Positions 25,982 to 34,388 of a stretch of 40,764 nucleotides of DNA are shown here, piece by piece. Positions within the stretch are counted from its first letter, which is position 1; each line of letters starts with the position of its first letter. Both the position numbers and the translations under genes were made by a program. The notes under the pieces were generated by a model that worked only from the letters and a program-made list of their open reading frames with translations, searched no databases and was not told where the DNA came from. Origin of the DNA: Pontibacter qinzhouensis (lineage in GTDB: Bacteria; Bacteroidota; Bacteroidia; Cytophagales; Hymenobacteraceae); contig NZ_VRTY01000055.1 of the NCBI RefSeq assembly GCF_008017455.1, positions 1 to 40,764 on the forward strand, given 5' to 3'.

Positions 25982-27751
25982 ATGACAGCAAGAAATAAAA
26001 CATATGTCACCTACATACTGATTGCCTTGGCTGGGCTGGGGCTGGGCTGGCTGCTCTTTGGCAGAGGAGGATCTGAGGCGAAGCACGACCATACCGCTGA
26101 GGCAGCTGGCAACCACCAATACACCTGCTCTATGCACCCACAAATAAGGCAGGAAGGGCCAGGCAAATGCCCGATCTGCGGCATGGACCTGATTCCGGTT
26201 GTGGCAGGTGGCCGAAGTGCGGCACAGGCAAACCCTTATGTACTGGAGATGACGCCGGAAGCGGTAGCATTGGCCAATATCCAGACAACTGTGGTAGGAA
26301 CGGGCAGCACAGCGAACGAACTGGCGCTATCGGGCACCATCCAGCAGAACGAGCAGAACCTGTCGGCTATTACGGCCAGGTTCCCGGGGCGGGTGGAGCG
26401 GCTGTATGTTAATTCGCTGGGGCAACCGGTGCGGAAAGGAGAGCGACTCGCCTCGCTATACTCGCCGGAGCTGATATCTGCGCAACGCGAGCTACAGGAG
26501 GCTGCCAGATCCAGAGAACTGATGCCAGAGCTTTATGAAGCTTCTAAAACGAAACTCCGCTTACTGGGGCTCACCAACAACCAGATCCAGCGCATTGAAA
26601 GCACAAACGAGCTAATTACTTCTTTTGATATTTATGCCAATGCCTCGGGGGTTGTAACAGAGCGGCTGGTGGCAACCGGCGATTATGTGAACACAGGTTC
26701 TACCTTGTTTACCGTTTCCAACCTTGGAACAGTTTGGGTTACACTCGATGCTTATGAAAGTAACCTGGGACAGGTACAGGAAGGCGCTCCGCTTACTTTT
26801 ACAGTGGCAGGTATTCCGGGAAAAGAGTTTTCGGGAAAAATACAGTTTATAACGCCTACCCTTAACTCGGGTACCCGGGCCGTACAAGTGCGGGCGGAGG
26901 TTCTTAACCCGAACAACCAGTTCAGGCCCGGCATGTTCGTAAATGCCACCATCCGGACGGCCGCCAGCACCGAAAGCACTGGCCTTAACATTCCCCGGAC
27001 TGCAGTTCTCTGGACTGGCAAACGCTCAGTGGTTTATGTAAAAAACGGTCAGCAGGAACACCCTTCCTTTGAGATGCGTGAGGTAACGCTGGGGCCGCTG
27101 AGTGGAGAAAGCTATGCCATAGAAGCAGGTTTAAGTGCAGGCGAAGAGGTAGTAACCAATGGTGTTTTTGCCGTAGACGGCGCGGCACAACTTAGCGGCA
27201 ACTATAGCATGATGACGTCTCCAACGTCCAGAACCGCCTCTGTACCGGCTGCATTTCAGAGCCAGTTCAGCAAGTTGGTGGAAAGGTATTTCTTATTGAA
27301 AAATGCCCTGGTTGCCTCCAATATGCCAGCAGCACGCACGGCAGCAGGCAATTTTTTATTGGCGCTGGAGCAGGTAGACATGGCCTTGCTCGATGAGGAA
27401 ACACATACCCGCTGGATTAAACTGCTGCCAGCACTAACCCAAAATGCGGAAGCCATACAGAAACTGCAGGACCTGGAAAAACAGCGTATTGCTTTCTCGC
27501 CACTATCGAACTACCTGATTGAGGCGGTAGAGCTGTTTGGGGTGCAGGAGCATGTAGCTTATAAACAATCGTGCCCCATGGCCGACAACGATGCCGGAGC
27601 CTTTTGGTTAAGTGAGCAAAAGGAAATCCGGAACCCTTATTTCGGGAAGTCGATGCTCGGTTGTGGCGACACCCAAAAAACGTACCAGCCGACTAAATTA
27701 CCTGCAGCAGAGAATCCGCAAAAACCGACAAGCCAGCAGCATGTACATTAG
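25982..27751 (+). CDS. CusB-type RND adaptor with N-terminal metal-binding and C-terminal DUF3347 domains
   Basis: 589 residues. A single membrane anchor (residues 10-27, YVTYILIALAGLGLGWLL) is followed by a heavy-metal-binding domain YTCSMHPQ...GKCPICGMDLIPV with Cys49, Met51, His52, Cys63, Cys66 and Met68. Next is the adaptor body, with barrel-sandwich and beta-barrel strands (GRVERLYVNSLGQPVRKGERL, ANASGVVTERLVATGDYV, GIPGKEFSGKIQFITPTL). From about residue 420 a DUF3347 domain ends the protein (FSKLVERYFLLKNALVASNM ... CPMADNDAGAFWLSEQKEIRNPYFGKSMLGCG-type Cys/Met sites). It links pump and outer-membrane channel and hands metal to the pump. The domain set favours Cu+/Ag+ but does not prove it. 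Confidence 0.92.
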   Translation: MTARNKTYVTYILIALAGLGLGWLLFGRGGSEAKHDHTAEAAGNHQYTCSMHPQIRQEGPGKCPICGMDLIPVVAGGRSAAQANPYVLEMTPEAVALANIQTTVVGTGSTANELALSGTIQQNEQNLSAITARFPGRVERLYVNSLGQPVRKGERLASLYSPELISAQRELQEAARSRELMPELYEASKTKLRLLGLTNNQIQRIESTNELITSFDIYANASGVVTERLVATGDYVNTGSTLFTVSNLGTVWVTLDAYESNLGQVQEGAPLTFTVAGIPGKEFSGKIQFITPTLNSGTRAVQVRAEVLNPNNQFRPGMFVNATIRTAASTESTGLNIPRTAVLWTGKRSVVYVKNGQQEHPSFEMREVTLGPLSGESYAIEAGLSAGEEVVTNGVFAVDGAAQLSGNYSMMTSPTSRTASVPAAFQSQFSKLVERYFLLKNALVASNMPAARTAAGNFLLALEQVDMALLDEETHTRWIKLLPALTQNAEAIQKLQDLEKQRIAFSPLSNYLIEAVELFGVQEHVAYKQSCPMADNDAGAFWLSEQKEIRNPYFGKSMLGCGDTQKTYQPTKLPAAENPQKPTSQQHVH

Positions 27752-27778
27752 CGCTGGTTAACACCAGCCATACTAAGT

Positions 27779-27838
27779 CAAATTATTCTAATGAAAATGG
27801 CCTTCCGGAGCAAAAATAACCTCCGGAAGGTCAAGGCT
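27779..27838 (-). repeat. Dispersed ~60-bp intergenic repeat, copy 8
   Basis: In plus-strand order: AAATTATTCTAATGAAAAT, GGCCTTCCGGAG, a 10-nt loop, CTCCGGAAGGTC. This copy has a near-perfect long stem (CCTTCCGGAG with CTCCGGAAGG). It starts 28 bp after the adaptor stop. The rest of the gap to 28070 shows nothing recognisable. Confidence 0.85.
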
Positions 27839-28070
27839 TTGCAGGGAACCTTCTCTATTGATGCTGTGCACACACTTTAATGTTTCAAGCATTTGCTTAC
27901 AAACAGGCTGAACAAAATAGAAACAAGAGCGAGAATAAGTCCTTTAGATGCTACCAAACCTTTAATTTATTTTACTTTCAGGTGAAGTTTTAACTATTTT
28001 AGTAACTTGAAGCACAATTATCAGATTATTATCGAAATAAACTCTACCACCCTTACAACGTTTTAGCTTT

Positions 28071-29360
28071 ATGAATGCTCAAAAGCATTTCATCTCCCTC
28101 CTGTGCCTTCTCCTGCTGTGCCCTTTTCTTTTGCATGCGCAATCTAATTTCAAACCTGGCTATGTGGTTACTACTGCAGGCGATACGGTACAAGGCTTTA
28201 TCAACTACAAAGAGTGGGTACTTTCGCCCACCTCCTTCTCCTTTAAAAAATCTGCCACCGACCCGGCTGTTACCGAATTCGATGTTCATGCTGCCAGCTA
28301 CTTCGAAATTACCGGACTTGAAGCTTACCAACGCTACGAAGGCCCGATAACTACGAACGTTACAGATCTGAAGAACCTTACCTATAACACGTCGCTGGAG
28401 GTTACCAATGCCACTGTTTTTCTGAAAGTGCTGGAGAAAGGAGAAATAGTAAAACTCCTCTCTTACACCGATATGCTGAAAACGAGGTTCTTTGTGCAGG
28501 AGCAACATAACGCTCAGCCACAGGAGCTTTATTATAACCTATATTTAAACAGCCAGCGAAAAGTAGTTACTCAGAAAGGTTATATCGGCCAGTTGCTGCA
28601 TCTGGCAGCCACCTACGAAGTAAAAACGCCCCAATTAGAGCGCGCTATCCAAGCGGCAAATTACCGCGATTACACGTTTATAGATATTGCAAAAGCAATT
28701 AACAAACCTAAAGATGCACCTGCAGCTACTCCCTTTACATCTGGTAATTTCAGATTTTTTGCAGGCATCGGGCTCAGCAGCAACCAGGCTACTGTAACGG
28801 GGAAGCATAGTTTACAGAACGCCGATAAAGCTTCTGCTAACCTGGCACCACAACTCCTGGTTGGAGCCGACTTATTTGTGAACCAGCATGTGCAACGATT
28901 ACTTTTAAGGCTGGAACTTGCTGCCAGTGCTACCACTTACACCCTCGAAAAAACAGAGCGCTCTGGTAGCGGAGTAACGGAGCACACTTATTCTTTAAGC
29001 CAGAAAACTGCCAGCCTGAACCCACAGGTTATCTACAATGTATACAACACAGAAAACCTGAAAGGCTTTTTCAGCATTGGAGGGCAGCTGAACTACTCCA
29101 GCTTTTCTGACAATACCTACAACAGCCAGTACTACAACCCGACCATACCTTATGATTATGCACCCACAGTAGAAAAAAATCATTTTGATATACATCCTAT
29201 CTGGGTTTCTATTACGGTTCGGGGTGGTGTAGCCATTAACCGGAAACTGGAAGTTTTAGCGGCGTATATGCCTCCTGCTTCTGTATCTAATAACAATGTC
29301 TATTCGCTCAAGTTAACTTCTTACACGCTTGGTTTAAATTATTTTCTAAACAGAAGGTAG
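28071..29360 (+). CDS. Outer-membrane beta-barrel protein with N-terminal GDTVQGFINY module
   Basis: 429 residues with a signal peptide ending LLHAQ (about residue 24). The N-terminal part (25-210) opens PGYVVTTAGDTVQGFINY, the same pattern found in the secreted protein at 9899-10579, and continues as a beta-rich domain. The C-terminal half (about 225-429) has alternating amphipathic strands such as FRFFAGIGLSSNQATV, LLLRLELAASATTYTL and LKGFFSIGGQLNYSSF, and ends YTLGLNYFLNRR, as expected for an outer-membrane barrel with an aromatic close to the C-terminus. Function unknown. Start at ATG 28071. The NIPSNAP gene follows 73 bp later in the same direction. Confidence 0.8.
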   Translation: MNAQKHFISLLCLLLLCPFLLHAQSNFKPGYVVTTAGDTVQGFINYKEWVLSPTSFSFKKSATDPAVTEFDVHAASYFEITGLEAYQRYEGPITTNVTDLKNLTYNTSLEVTNATVFLKVLEKGEIVKLLSYTDMLKTRFFVQEQHNAQPQELYYNLYLNSQRKVVTQKGYIGQLLHLAATYEVKTPQLERAIQAANYRDYTFIDIAKAINKPKDAPAATPFTSGNFRFFAGIGLSSNQATVTGKHSLQNADKASANLAPQLLVGADLFVNQHVQRLLLRLELAASATTYTLEKTERSGSGVTEHTYSLSQKTASLNPQVIYNVYNTENLKGFFSIGGQLNYSSFSDNTYNSQYYNPTIPYDYAPTVEKNHFDIHPIWVSITVRGGVAINRKLEVLAAYMPPASVSNNNVYSLKLTSYTLGLNYFLNRR

Positions 29361-29433
29361 TTTTTGCGAAAAAAACTTACATTCAGGAGAAAACTACTAC
29401 TTGTTAGCAAACGCTACTTTAATTTTATTTCTC

Positions 29434-30237
29434 ATGCACGTACGAACTCAGTCTTTCAGGCAGATTCTTTTTTCTACAGCGCTATGCCTGTTTTGCTTAG
29501 TGGCTGCCTTTGCGGCCACTGCGCAACGTAAAGGGGCGCAGGAGTATTATGAACTCCGTAAATACACGTTTCAGTCGGAGCAGCAGCAGCAGCTAACAGA
29601 AGAGTACTTAAAGTCTGCCGCCATTCCGGCACTAAACCGGCTAGGAAGCAAAACGGTAGGAGTATTTAAGGAGATGGAGGTTGCCAAGCAGCCGGTGCTG
29701 TTTGTCCTGATACCGTTTGCCTCGCTGCAGCAGTACAGCAAGGTAACAGAGCAGCTCGAGAAAGATGCCGCTTACCAGCTGGCTGCCAAACCTTACCTGG
29801 AGGCTGCCCATACAAACCCTGCTTACCTGCGCATAGAGAGCTCACTGCTGCTGGCCTTTAAGGATATGCCTGTGCTGGAAGTGCCAAAGGCAGCAAGCCA
29901 GAACCAGGAACGCATGTTTGAGTTACGCACCTACGAGAGCCACAGCGAGGCCAGCGGCAAAAAGAAAGTGCACATGTTTAACGAAGGCGGTGAAATTCCG
30001 ATTTTCAGGCGCACCGGCCTTACTCCAGTGTTTTTCGGCGAAACCCTGATCGGCCCACAACGGCCTAACCTGACTTACATGCTTACCTTCAAAAACAAAG
30101 AAGACCTGGAGCAAAGCTGGAAAAAGTTTAGTGCAGACCCCGAATGGAAAAAGCTTAGCGCCATGCCGGAGTATGCGCATACGGTGTCGCACATAACTAA
30201 ATATTTCCTGGTTCCTGCTTCTTATTCCCAGCTATAG
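29434..30237 (+). CDS. Exported NIPSNAP-family protein
   Basis: 267 residues from the ATG at 29434; the frame also opens at a TTG at 29401, but the ATG gives a better signal peptide (ILFSTALCLFCLVAAFAATAQ). Two NIPSNAP ferredoxin-like repeats follow: YYELRKYTFQSEQQQQLTEE near residue 40 and FELRTYESHSEASGKKK near residue 160, the latter continuing FNEGGEIPIFRRTGLTPVFF and NLTYMLTFKNKEDLEQSW. The family occurs widely; bacterial exported forms have no assigned reaction. Probably cotranscribed with the upstream barrel protein. Confidence 0.9.
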   Translation: MHVRTQSFRQILFSTALCLFCLVAAFAATAQRKGAQEYYELRKYTFQSEQQQQLTEEYLKSAAIPALNRLGSKTVGVFKEMEVAKQPVLFVLIPFASLQQYSKVTEQLEKDAAYQLAAKPYLEAAHTNPAYLRIESSLLLAFKDMPVLEVPKAASQNQERMFELRTYESHSEASGKKKVHMFNEGGEIPIFRRTGLTPVFFGETLIGPQRPNLTYMLTFKNKEDLEQSWKKFSADPEWKKLSAMPEYAHTVSHITKYFLVPASYSQL

Positions 30238-30248
30238 GTATTGCTTTT

Positions 30249-30296
30249 CCGGCCTGGTCTCTTCCTAACAAAATTGTTAAGGAGAAAGCAGGCCGG
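30249..30296 (+). terminator. Hairpin after the NIPSNAP gene
   Basis: CCGGCCTG (30249-30256) pairs with CAGGCCGG (30289-30296), and the interior partly pairs as well. It lies 12 bp after the stop. No strong U-tract follows, so confidence as a terminator is moderate. Confidence 0.5.
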
Positions 30297-30350
30297 AGAA
30301 AGGGCGTGTTCCAGAAATAGGGCACATCTCATAACGCATAAGTTTGGACA

Positions 30351-30382
30351 AAAAAAGCCCTGCCTCTTTTCAGAAGCAGGGC
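30351..30382 (-). terminator. Rho-independent terminator of the minus-strand gene at 30410
   Basis: GCCCTGCCTC (30357-30366) pairs with GAAGCAGGGC (30373-30382) with one mismatch. On the minus strand the stem is followed by six T. It is 28 bp past the stop. Confidence 0.85.
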
Positions 30383-30409
30383 CTGCAAAAACATTGTTAA
30401 CTAAAACGC

Positions 30410-31189
30410 TTAGGCAGCAGCCGACTGGCCATCTTCGCGGTCTTCGATTACTTTTTTAAGTTTCTCGATAGCCTGCGCCGCACGTTCTTCGTCCAAGCGA
30501 TTAATGTTGAGTAACATCTTCGTTTTTTCCTGGCGTGTAATAACCGGGTTGTTCAGCAGGCGGATGATTTCTTCTTTTTGCTTGGCAGAGGCATAACGTA
30601 CACCCGGCGTTTTTTCTGCTTCTGCTGGCTCGGTAGTAGCTGCTGTGGCAGGTGCTGCCTTCATAGTGGCCTTTTTCTCGGTTGGCACAGCTACTTTGGC
30701 CGATTCGTTGCCAGCATAATCCATTTCCTCGACAGGTGTAGGCTCATAACCAGCTGCCCTGATAATCCAGGCCAGGATGTTACGGTAAGCCTTACCAATA
30801 GCACGCGTTTGCGCCATAGACGCAATAGCAAACTCCTGATAGTACTTCTTGCCTTGCTCACGGTTGGAGCAGATCGCAAAACCAGCTCCTACCACCTGCT
30901 GGCTCCTCAGATCGAGCAGGTTAACTTTGGCCTGGTATTTAATTTCATCGTCGGTGCTGATGTTGACTACATGCTCTACTACCGGCAGAATACCTAACCG
31001 CGAACCGGCATATTGCCAGCCTTCGACGTTAACATACTCTTTGCCTTGTATATTTTGATAAAGTTTGTTTTCCTTTATGAACTTAGCCAGATCAACAGCC
31101 AGATGCAGCGTTTCATCCGATTTCGCTATATCATAGCTCTCGACTTTCGGCTTTCTCTGCACAGAGGTGTCTTTTTGTGTTTGACTCAT
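30410..31189 (-). CDS. Possible RAD52-like/phage-type single-strand annealing protein (function unproven)
   Basis: 259 residues, no signal peptide. The N-terminal 165 residues contain two blocks: VEGWQYAGSRLGILPVVEHV and FAIASMAQTRAIGKAYRN, the latter followed by LAWIIRAAGYEPTPVEEM. From memory, the same block order is found in phage and bacterial proteins often linked to recombination and thought to be RAD52/ERF-like; I cannot confirm this by search. An Ala/Pro/Glu/Lys linker (about 170-200) joins a C-terminal helical region (ASAKQKEEIIRLLNN ... AIEKLKKVIEDRE). It is a stand-alone gene with its own terminator and a long upstream region, in a chromosomal, not prophage, setting. A conserved cytoplasmic DNA-binding protein is my best guess. 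Confidence 0.5.
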   Translation of the reverse strand: MSQTQKDTSVQRKPKVESYDIAKSDETLHLAVDLAKFIKENKLYQNIQGKEYVNVEGWQYAGSRLGILPVVEHVVNISTDDEIKYQAKVNLLDLRSQQVVGAGFAICSNREQGKKYYQEFAIASMAQTRAIGKAYRNILAWIIRAAGYEPTPVEEMDYAGNESAKVAVPTEKKATMKAAPATAATTEPAEAEKTPGVRYASAKQKEEIIRLLNNPVITRQEKTKMLLNINRLDEERAAQAIEKLKKVIEDREDGQSAAA

Positions 31190-32138
31190 TTCTTCTTAGC
31201 TTTTTAGTACAATTAATAAACACAGCAGGTGCCCGATTAGTGCCAGAATCGTAAAAAAACACACAATTTATTAAACTGATTATCAAGTAATTAAAAATTA
31301 TTTTTCATTACTTGAAGCCTCTTCCCCACAGCACCGGAAAATTGGTAATAAAAAAGGAAAAGAGGGATATATAGTACGAATTTAAATGAGAAAAGGATGA
31401 GTTTGCTTTTTTCTAAGTGTCAGCTACTTATAGAACCAGTAGTGCAGCTGCGCCACAATACTTCTTCATTGTTTTTCAGGATCTTCTGAATTCAGGATTT
31501 GATAGATTGCCTGAGTTTTACAGAATGAAGACTAATATTTTCCAATCTGTGTCAACAAATATATATAATTGTCTACTTCAACCTTGAAATATACCTTAGC
31601 CATTCCCGCTGTCATCCAAAGGATCTTGTGCGCGAGATTCATGAGCAATGGCTACTGGCTTAGTAGCTTAAGTTCTTGTTCTTGTTCTTTTTGCCTTGAT
31701 CAAGCTAAGGGAGAGAGCTTATAGGAATATAGTAATAAGATCTTCTAAGCCAAGTTTTTAGGTCATTCTGAGCTGGGGGCAGGGCCACTCAATTATTGAA
31801 AGAACTATTAAATTTAGATTATGGCATGGCGAGCGCAGCAAGAAATGCCATAATCAGCCTTTTTGTACGCAATAGTTCCTTCGGTAAACTCAGGATGACC
31901 TTCTTTCCTGCCCTTGCTGGTGTTATTACCAGTAAGCAAAGCTTACGTTGAGCCTGAGCAGCAATCCAGGTGCTGAAAACACTGCAAATAGCAAGAATCC
32001 CGATTTTGTCGCCCCCATCGCTGGAAGGCTTTCCAGAGGCATCAGTGAAGAATTAAGTCTTTGGCTTTCCTTACAAAGCAATCTTCTGGAAAGCCTTCTA
32101 TAGTTTATGATTGCTTATTTTAAATTTGGCGCAGCCTT
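31190..32138. other. Long non-coding gap filled with degraded palindromic repeats
   Basis: About 950 bp without a credible gene. The first ~200 bp is AT-rich and presumably holds the promoter of the 30410-31189 gene. Inverted pairs then follow: TAGCCATT/AATGGCTA (31597-31604, 31647-31654), the composite hairpin at 31760-31901, and a 14-bp perfect pair GAAGGCTTTCCAGA/TCTGGAAAGCCTTC (32024-32037, 32085-32098). The region looks like a landing zone for short non-autonomous repeats. Confidence 0.6.
31760..31901. repeat. 142-bp composite palindromic repeat
   Basis: Three nested inverted pairs share one centre: AGGTCATTCTGAG with CTCAGGATGACCT (one mismatch) at the ends, GAAAGAACTATT (31798-31809) with AATAGTTCCTTC (31871-31882, one mismatch), and ATTATGGCAT (31818-31827) with ATGCCATAAT (31845-31854), perfect. 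It resembles a miniature palindromic element. Confidence 0.75.
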
Positions 32139-32197
32139 CGATTATTCTAATGAAAATGGCCTTCCAAAAGAAAATGAGCCAAATCGGGCCAAGGGTC
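32139..32197 (-). repeat. Dispersed ~60-bp intergenic repeat, copy 9
   Basis: On the minus strand: GACCCTTGGCCC, a middle, TTGGAAGGCC, ATTTTCATTAGAATAAT. It lies about 100 bp past the end of the lolD gene. Confidence 0.85.
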
Positions 32198-32299
32198 TAA
32201 GGCGTGTTTGGCTGAAGCAGGAGAAACTGGATGTAAGGGTGGGCAGAACGCAAGGCATAAGAATAGACCTGCGTTATATGTGCTGTGTCTTATGTCTTT

Positions 32300-32968
32300 T
32301 TATACCAGTGAGTCACCTTGCACAATAAGGCCATCTTTCATGGTGAGGGTGCGGTCGGCCATTTCGGCAAGTTCGAGGTTGTGAGTCACGATTACGAAAG
32401 TTTGATTGAACTCATCGCGCAGCTTAAAGAATATCTGGTGCAGCTCCTGTGCATTTTGCGAGTCAAGGTTACCGCTCGGTTCGTCGGCGAAGATGATGCG
32501 GGGCGAATTGATGAGCGCCCGTGCCACCGCTGTCCGCTGCTGCTCCCCCCCCGACATTTCGGAAGGCTTGTGGTGCAACCGGTGCGACAGGTTCAGCATG
32601 GTTAGCAACTCCTTTGCACGCTCCTCCACCTCCTTCTCGGGCCGGCCAGCCAGGTAACCCGGCAGGCATACGTTCTCGACGGCAGTAAACTCGGGCAGCA
32701 GGTTGTGGAACTGGAAAATAAACCCGATGTGCTTGTTCCGGAAACGGGCCAGGTCGGTGGCGTTGAGTTTGGCAATATTGCGGTCGTCGAACATTACATC
32801 GCCTGTGTCTGCTGTGTCGAGGGTGCCGAGTATGTGCAGCAGGGTGCTTTTGCCAGCGCCAGATGCCCCTACTATAGACACTACTTCTCCGCTCCGGATG
32901 GACAGATCGATGCCTTTGAGAACCTCGAGCGCACCGTATTTTTTATGGATATTGATTACCTGCAGCAC
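32300..32968 (-). CDS. lolD: LolD-like ABC transporter ATP-binding protein
   Basis: 222 residues, the size of LolD/MacB-type ATPases. Walker [16 protein letters not shown] (from residue 34), Q-loop [18 protein letters not shown], signature [15 protein letters not shown], Walker [15 protein letters not shown], and H-loop [13 protein letters not shown]. The phrase [10 protein letters not shown] and the spacing are typical of LolD, which powers release of lipoproteins from the inner membrane towards the outer membrane. The matching LolC/E permease is not in the window, as is common in Bacteroidota, so MacB-type roles cannot be excluded. Confidence 0.82.
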   Translation of the reverse strand: MLQVINIHKKYGALEVLKGIDLSIRSGEVVSIVGASGAGKSTLLHILGTLDTADTGDVMFDDRNIAKLNATDLARFRNKHIGFIFQFHNLLPEFTAVENVCLPGYLAGRPEKEVEERAKELLTMLNLSHRLHHKPSEMSGGEQQRTAVARALINSPRIIFADEPSGNLDSQNAQELHQIFFKLRDEFNQTFVIVTHNLELAEMADRTLTMKDGLIVQGDSLV

Positions 32969-33076
32969 AATATAAAAATAATTGGTATGGATATTAAATG
33001 AGAAGCAAGACCGCTTCCAAAGCTACAAAACAAACATAAATTTAAGAGCTATTCGCAAAATTAATGCAAATTACTT

Positions 33077-34171
33077 CTATTCATCGGCTTTTGCCTGGCC
33101 CAGGTTCTGCGCCCGCTGCTCACTAAAGCTCAGCTGGCTGGTATCTTTCTCCAGCATATCCTTCACATAAATCTCCTGAGTGAGCACCATGGCTACAGCC
33201 AGCAGCGGTGCGGCCATGAGCACTCCCAACGGCCCTATTAAAATGCCCAGCAGTACTTGCAGAAACAGCAGGATGGCAGGTGGCAAGGCTACAGTTCTTT
33301 CAAAAATGAGCGGCGTTATAATATAGCCTTCTATACACTGCACAATCGTGTATACAATTATCAATTTCAAGGCGGTTTCAGGGCTATCGAGCAGGCCGAC
33401 CAACACTACAGGTATTCCAGACAAAATAGGGCCGATATTGGGGATGGCGTTCAGGAAAAAGGCCATAAAACCGAGCAGTAGGGCCAGCTTCACCCCCATC
33501 AGGGCAAGCACAATCCAGGTGCTTACACCGATCATGGTCATGGCGATGAGCATGCCAGACAGCCATTGCTGCAGCGTTACGTACAGTTTATCAATTATTT
33601 CGTAAGAGCGGCCGCGGTGTTTAACAGGAATTAATTTAATAAAGCCATTGAGGTAGAGCGATGGGTTCAGGGCCAGGAAAAAGCTCGTGATCAGGACAAT
33701 ACCCACATCGGTTATAAAGCCAAGCGTAGACGAGAAAATACCGCTTAACCTCGAAAGTGCTGCCTGCTGGTCGGGCATCAGGTCTTCTCTGTTGTTCTCC
33801 AGCTCCTCCAGCATGCGTGGGCCCCAGGGTTGCTGTGCAAGCCATCCTTTCAGGCTTTGCCACATCTCCGGAACCGATTCCTTCATTTCCTCTACCTGCT
33901 CACTTATGGCAGGCGCCACTAAAAACCCAGCTCCCACCAAAAAGCCGAAAAGCCCCAGTATGACTAGCGCCAGCGCCAGGCTACGGTTCATGTTCGTTTT
34001 AGAAACAAGCCAGTTGGCAAGCGCTGAGTATAAAACGGCAAGCAAAATACCACCAAAAACAAGTAAAAAGAAGTGCGTGGCATGCAGGAGCAGGTAAAAG
34101 AAACCAGCCATAAGCAGTGTAATAAAAACAGCCATAGCCACCCGCTTGGAGTAGGTGTAGAAATCCAGCAT
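33077..34171 (-). CDS. AI-2E/PerM family permease
   Basis: 364 residues with about eight membrane segments: two at the start (AVFITLLMAGFFYLLLHA; FLLVFGGILLAVLYSALAN), one near residue 65-90, a soluble stretch about 90-150 rich in charged helices (MKESVPEMWQSLKGWLAQQP), then five more. Family motifs visible: GFMAFFLNAIPNIGPILSGIP and EGYIITPLIFERTVALPPAILLF. PerM-type proteins are membrane permeases with varied substrates, including signal export and Na+/H+ exchange; none can be assigned here. The gene is upstream of lolD in the same direction but 108 bp away. Confidence 0.88.
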   Translation of the reverse strand: MLDFYTYSKRVAMAVFITLLMAGFFYLLLHATHFFLLVFGGILLAVLYSALANWLVSKTNMNRSLALALVILGLFGFLVGAGFLVAPAISEQVEEMKESVPEMWQSLKGWLAQQPWGPRMLEELENNREDLMPDQQAALSRLSGIFSSTLGFITDVGIVLITSFFLALNPSLYLNGFIKLIPVKHRGRSYEIIDKLYVTLQQWLSGMLIAMTMIGVSTWIVLALMGVKLALLLGFMAFFLNAIPNIGPILSGIPVVLVGLLDSPETALKLIIVYTIVQCIEGYIITPLIFERTVALPPAILLFLQVLLGILIGPLGVLMAAPLLAVAMVLTQEIYVKDMLEKDTSQLSFSEQRAQNLGQAKADE

Positions 34172-34313
34172 CTTGTAAATTTAGTCCGATTAGGGTTGTA
34201 GCTTTTACAACACGTTTTAAATTTACTCCATTTAGGCCCATATCGTTGCCTGTAACTACTGCCCTAGAAAACGATAGCCAAAAGCAGGCTTAGCCTATAA
34301 CTTGCGCGCCCTA

Positions 34314-34321
34314 TATTTTTG
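34314..34321 (+). promoter_or_regulatory. Candidate -7 element upstream of sucC
   Basis: TATTTTTG fits TAnnTTTG and lies 68 bp before the sucC start. No well-spaced TTG -33 box is obvious. Confidence 0.3.
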
Positions 34322-34388
34322 ATCTAACATTTTACTTGAATTTCAAGGGATAATGGCTTACTTTCGTGCATCCAATAAAACTGAAAGC

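Noticed and set aside
32107..32328. Possible 73-codon small protein before lolD
   Set aside because: Lies over dispersed repeat copy 9 and runs into the lolD 3' end; composition is that of the repeat.
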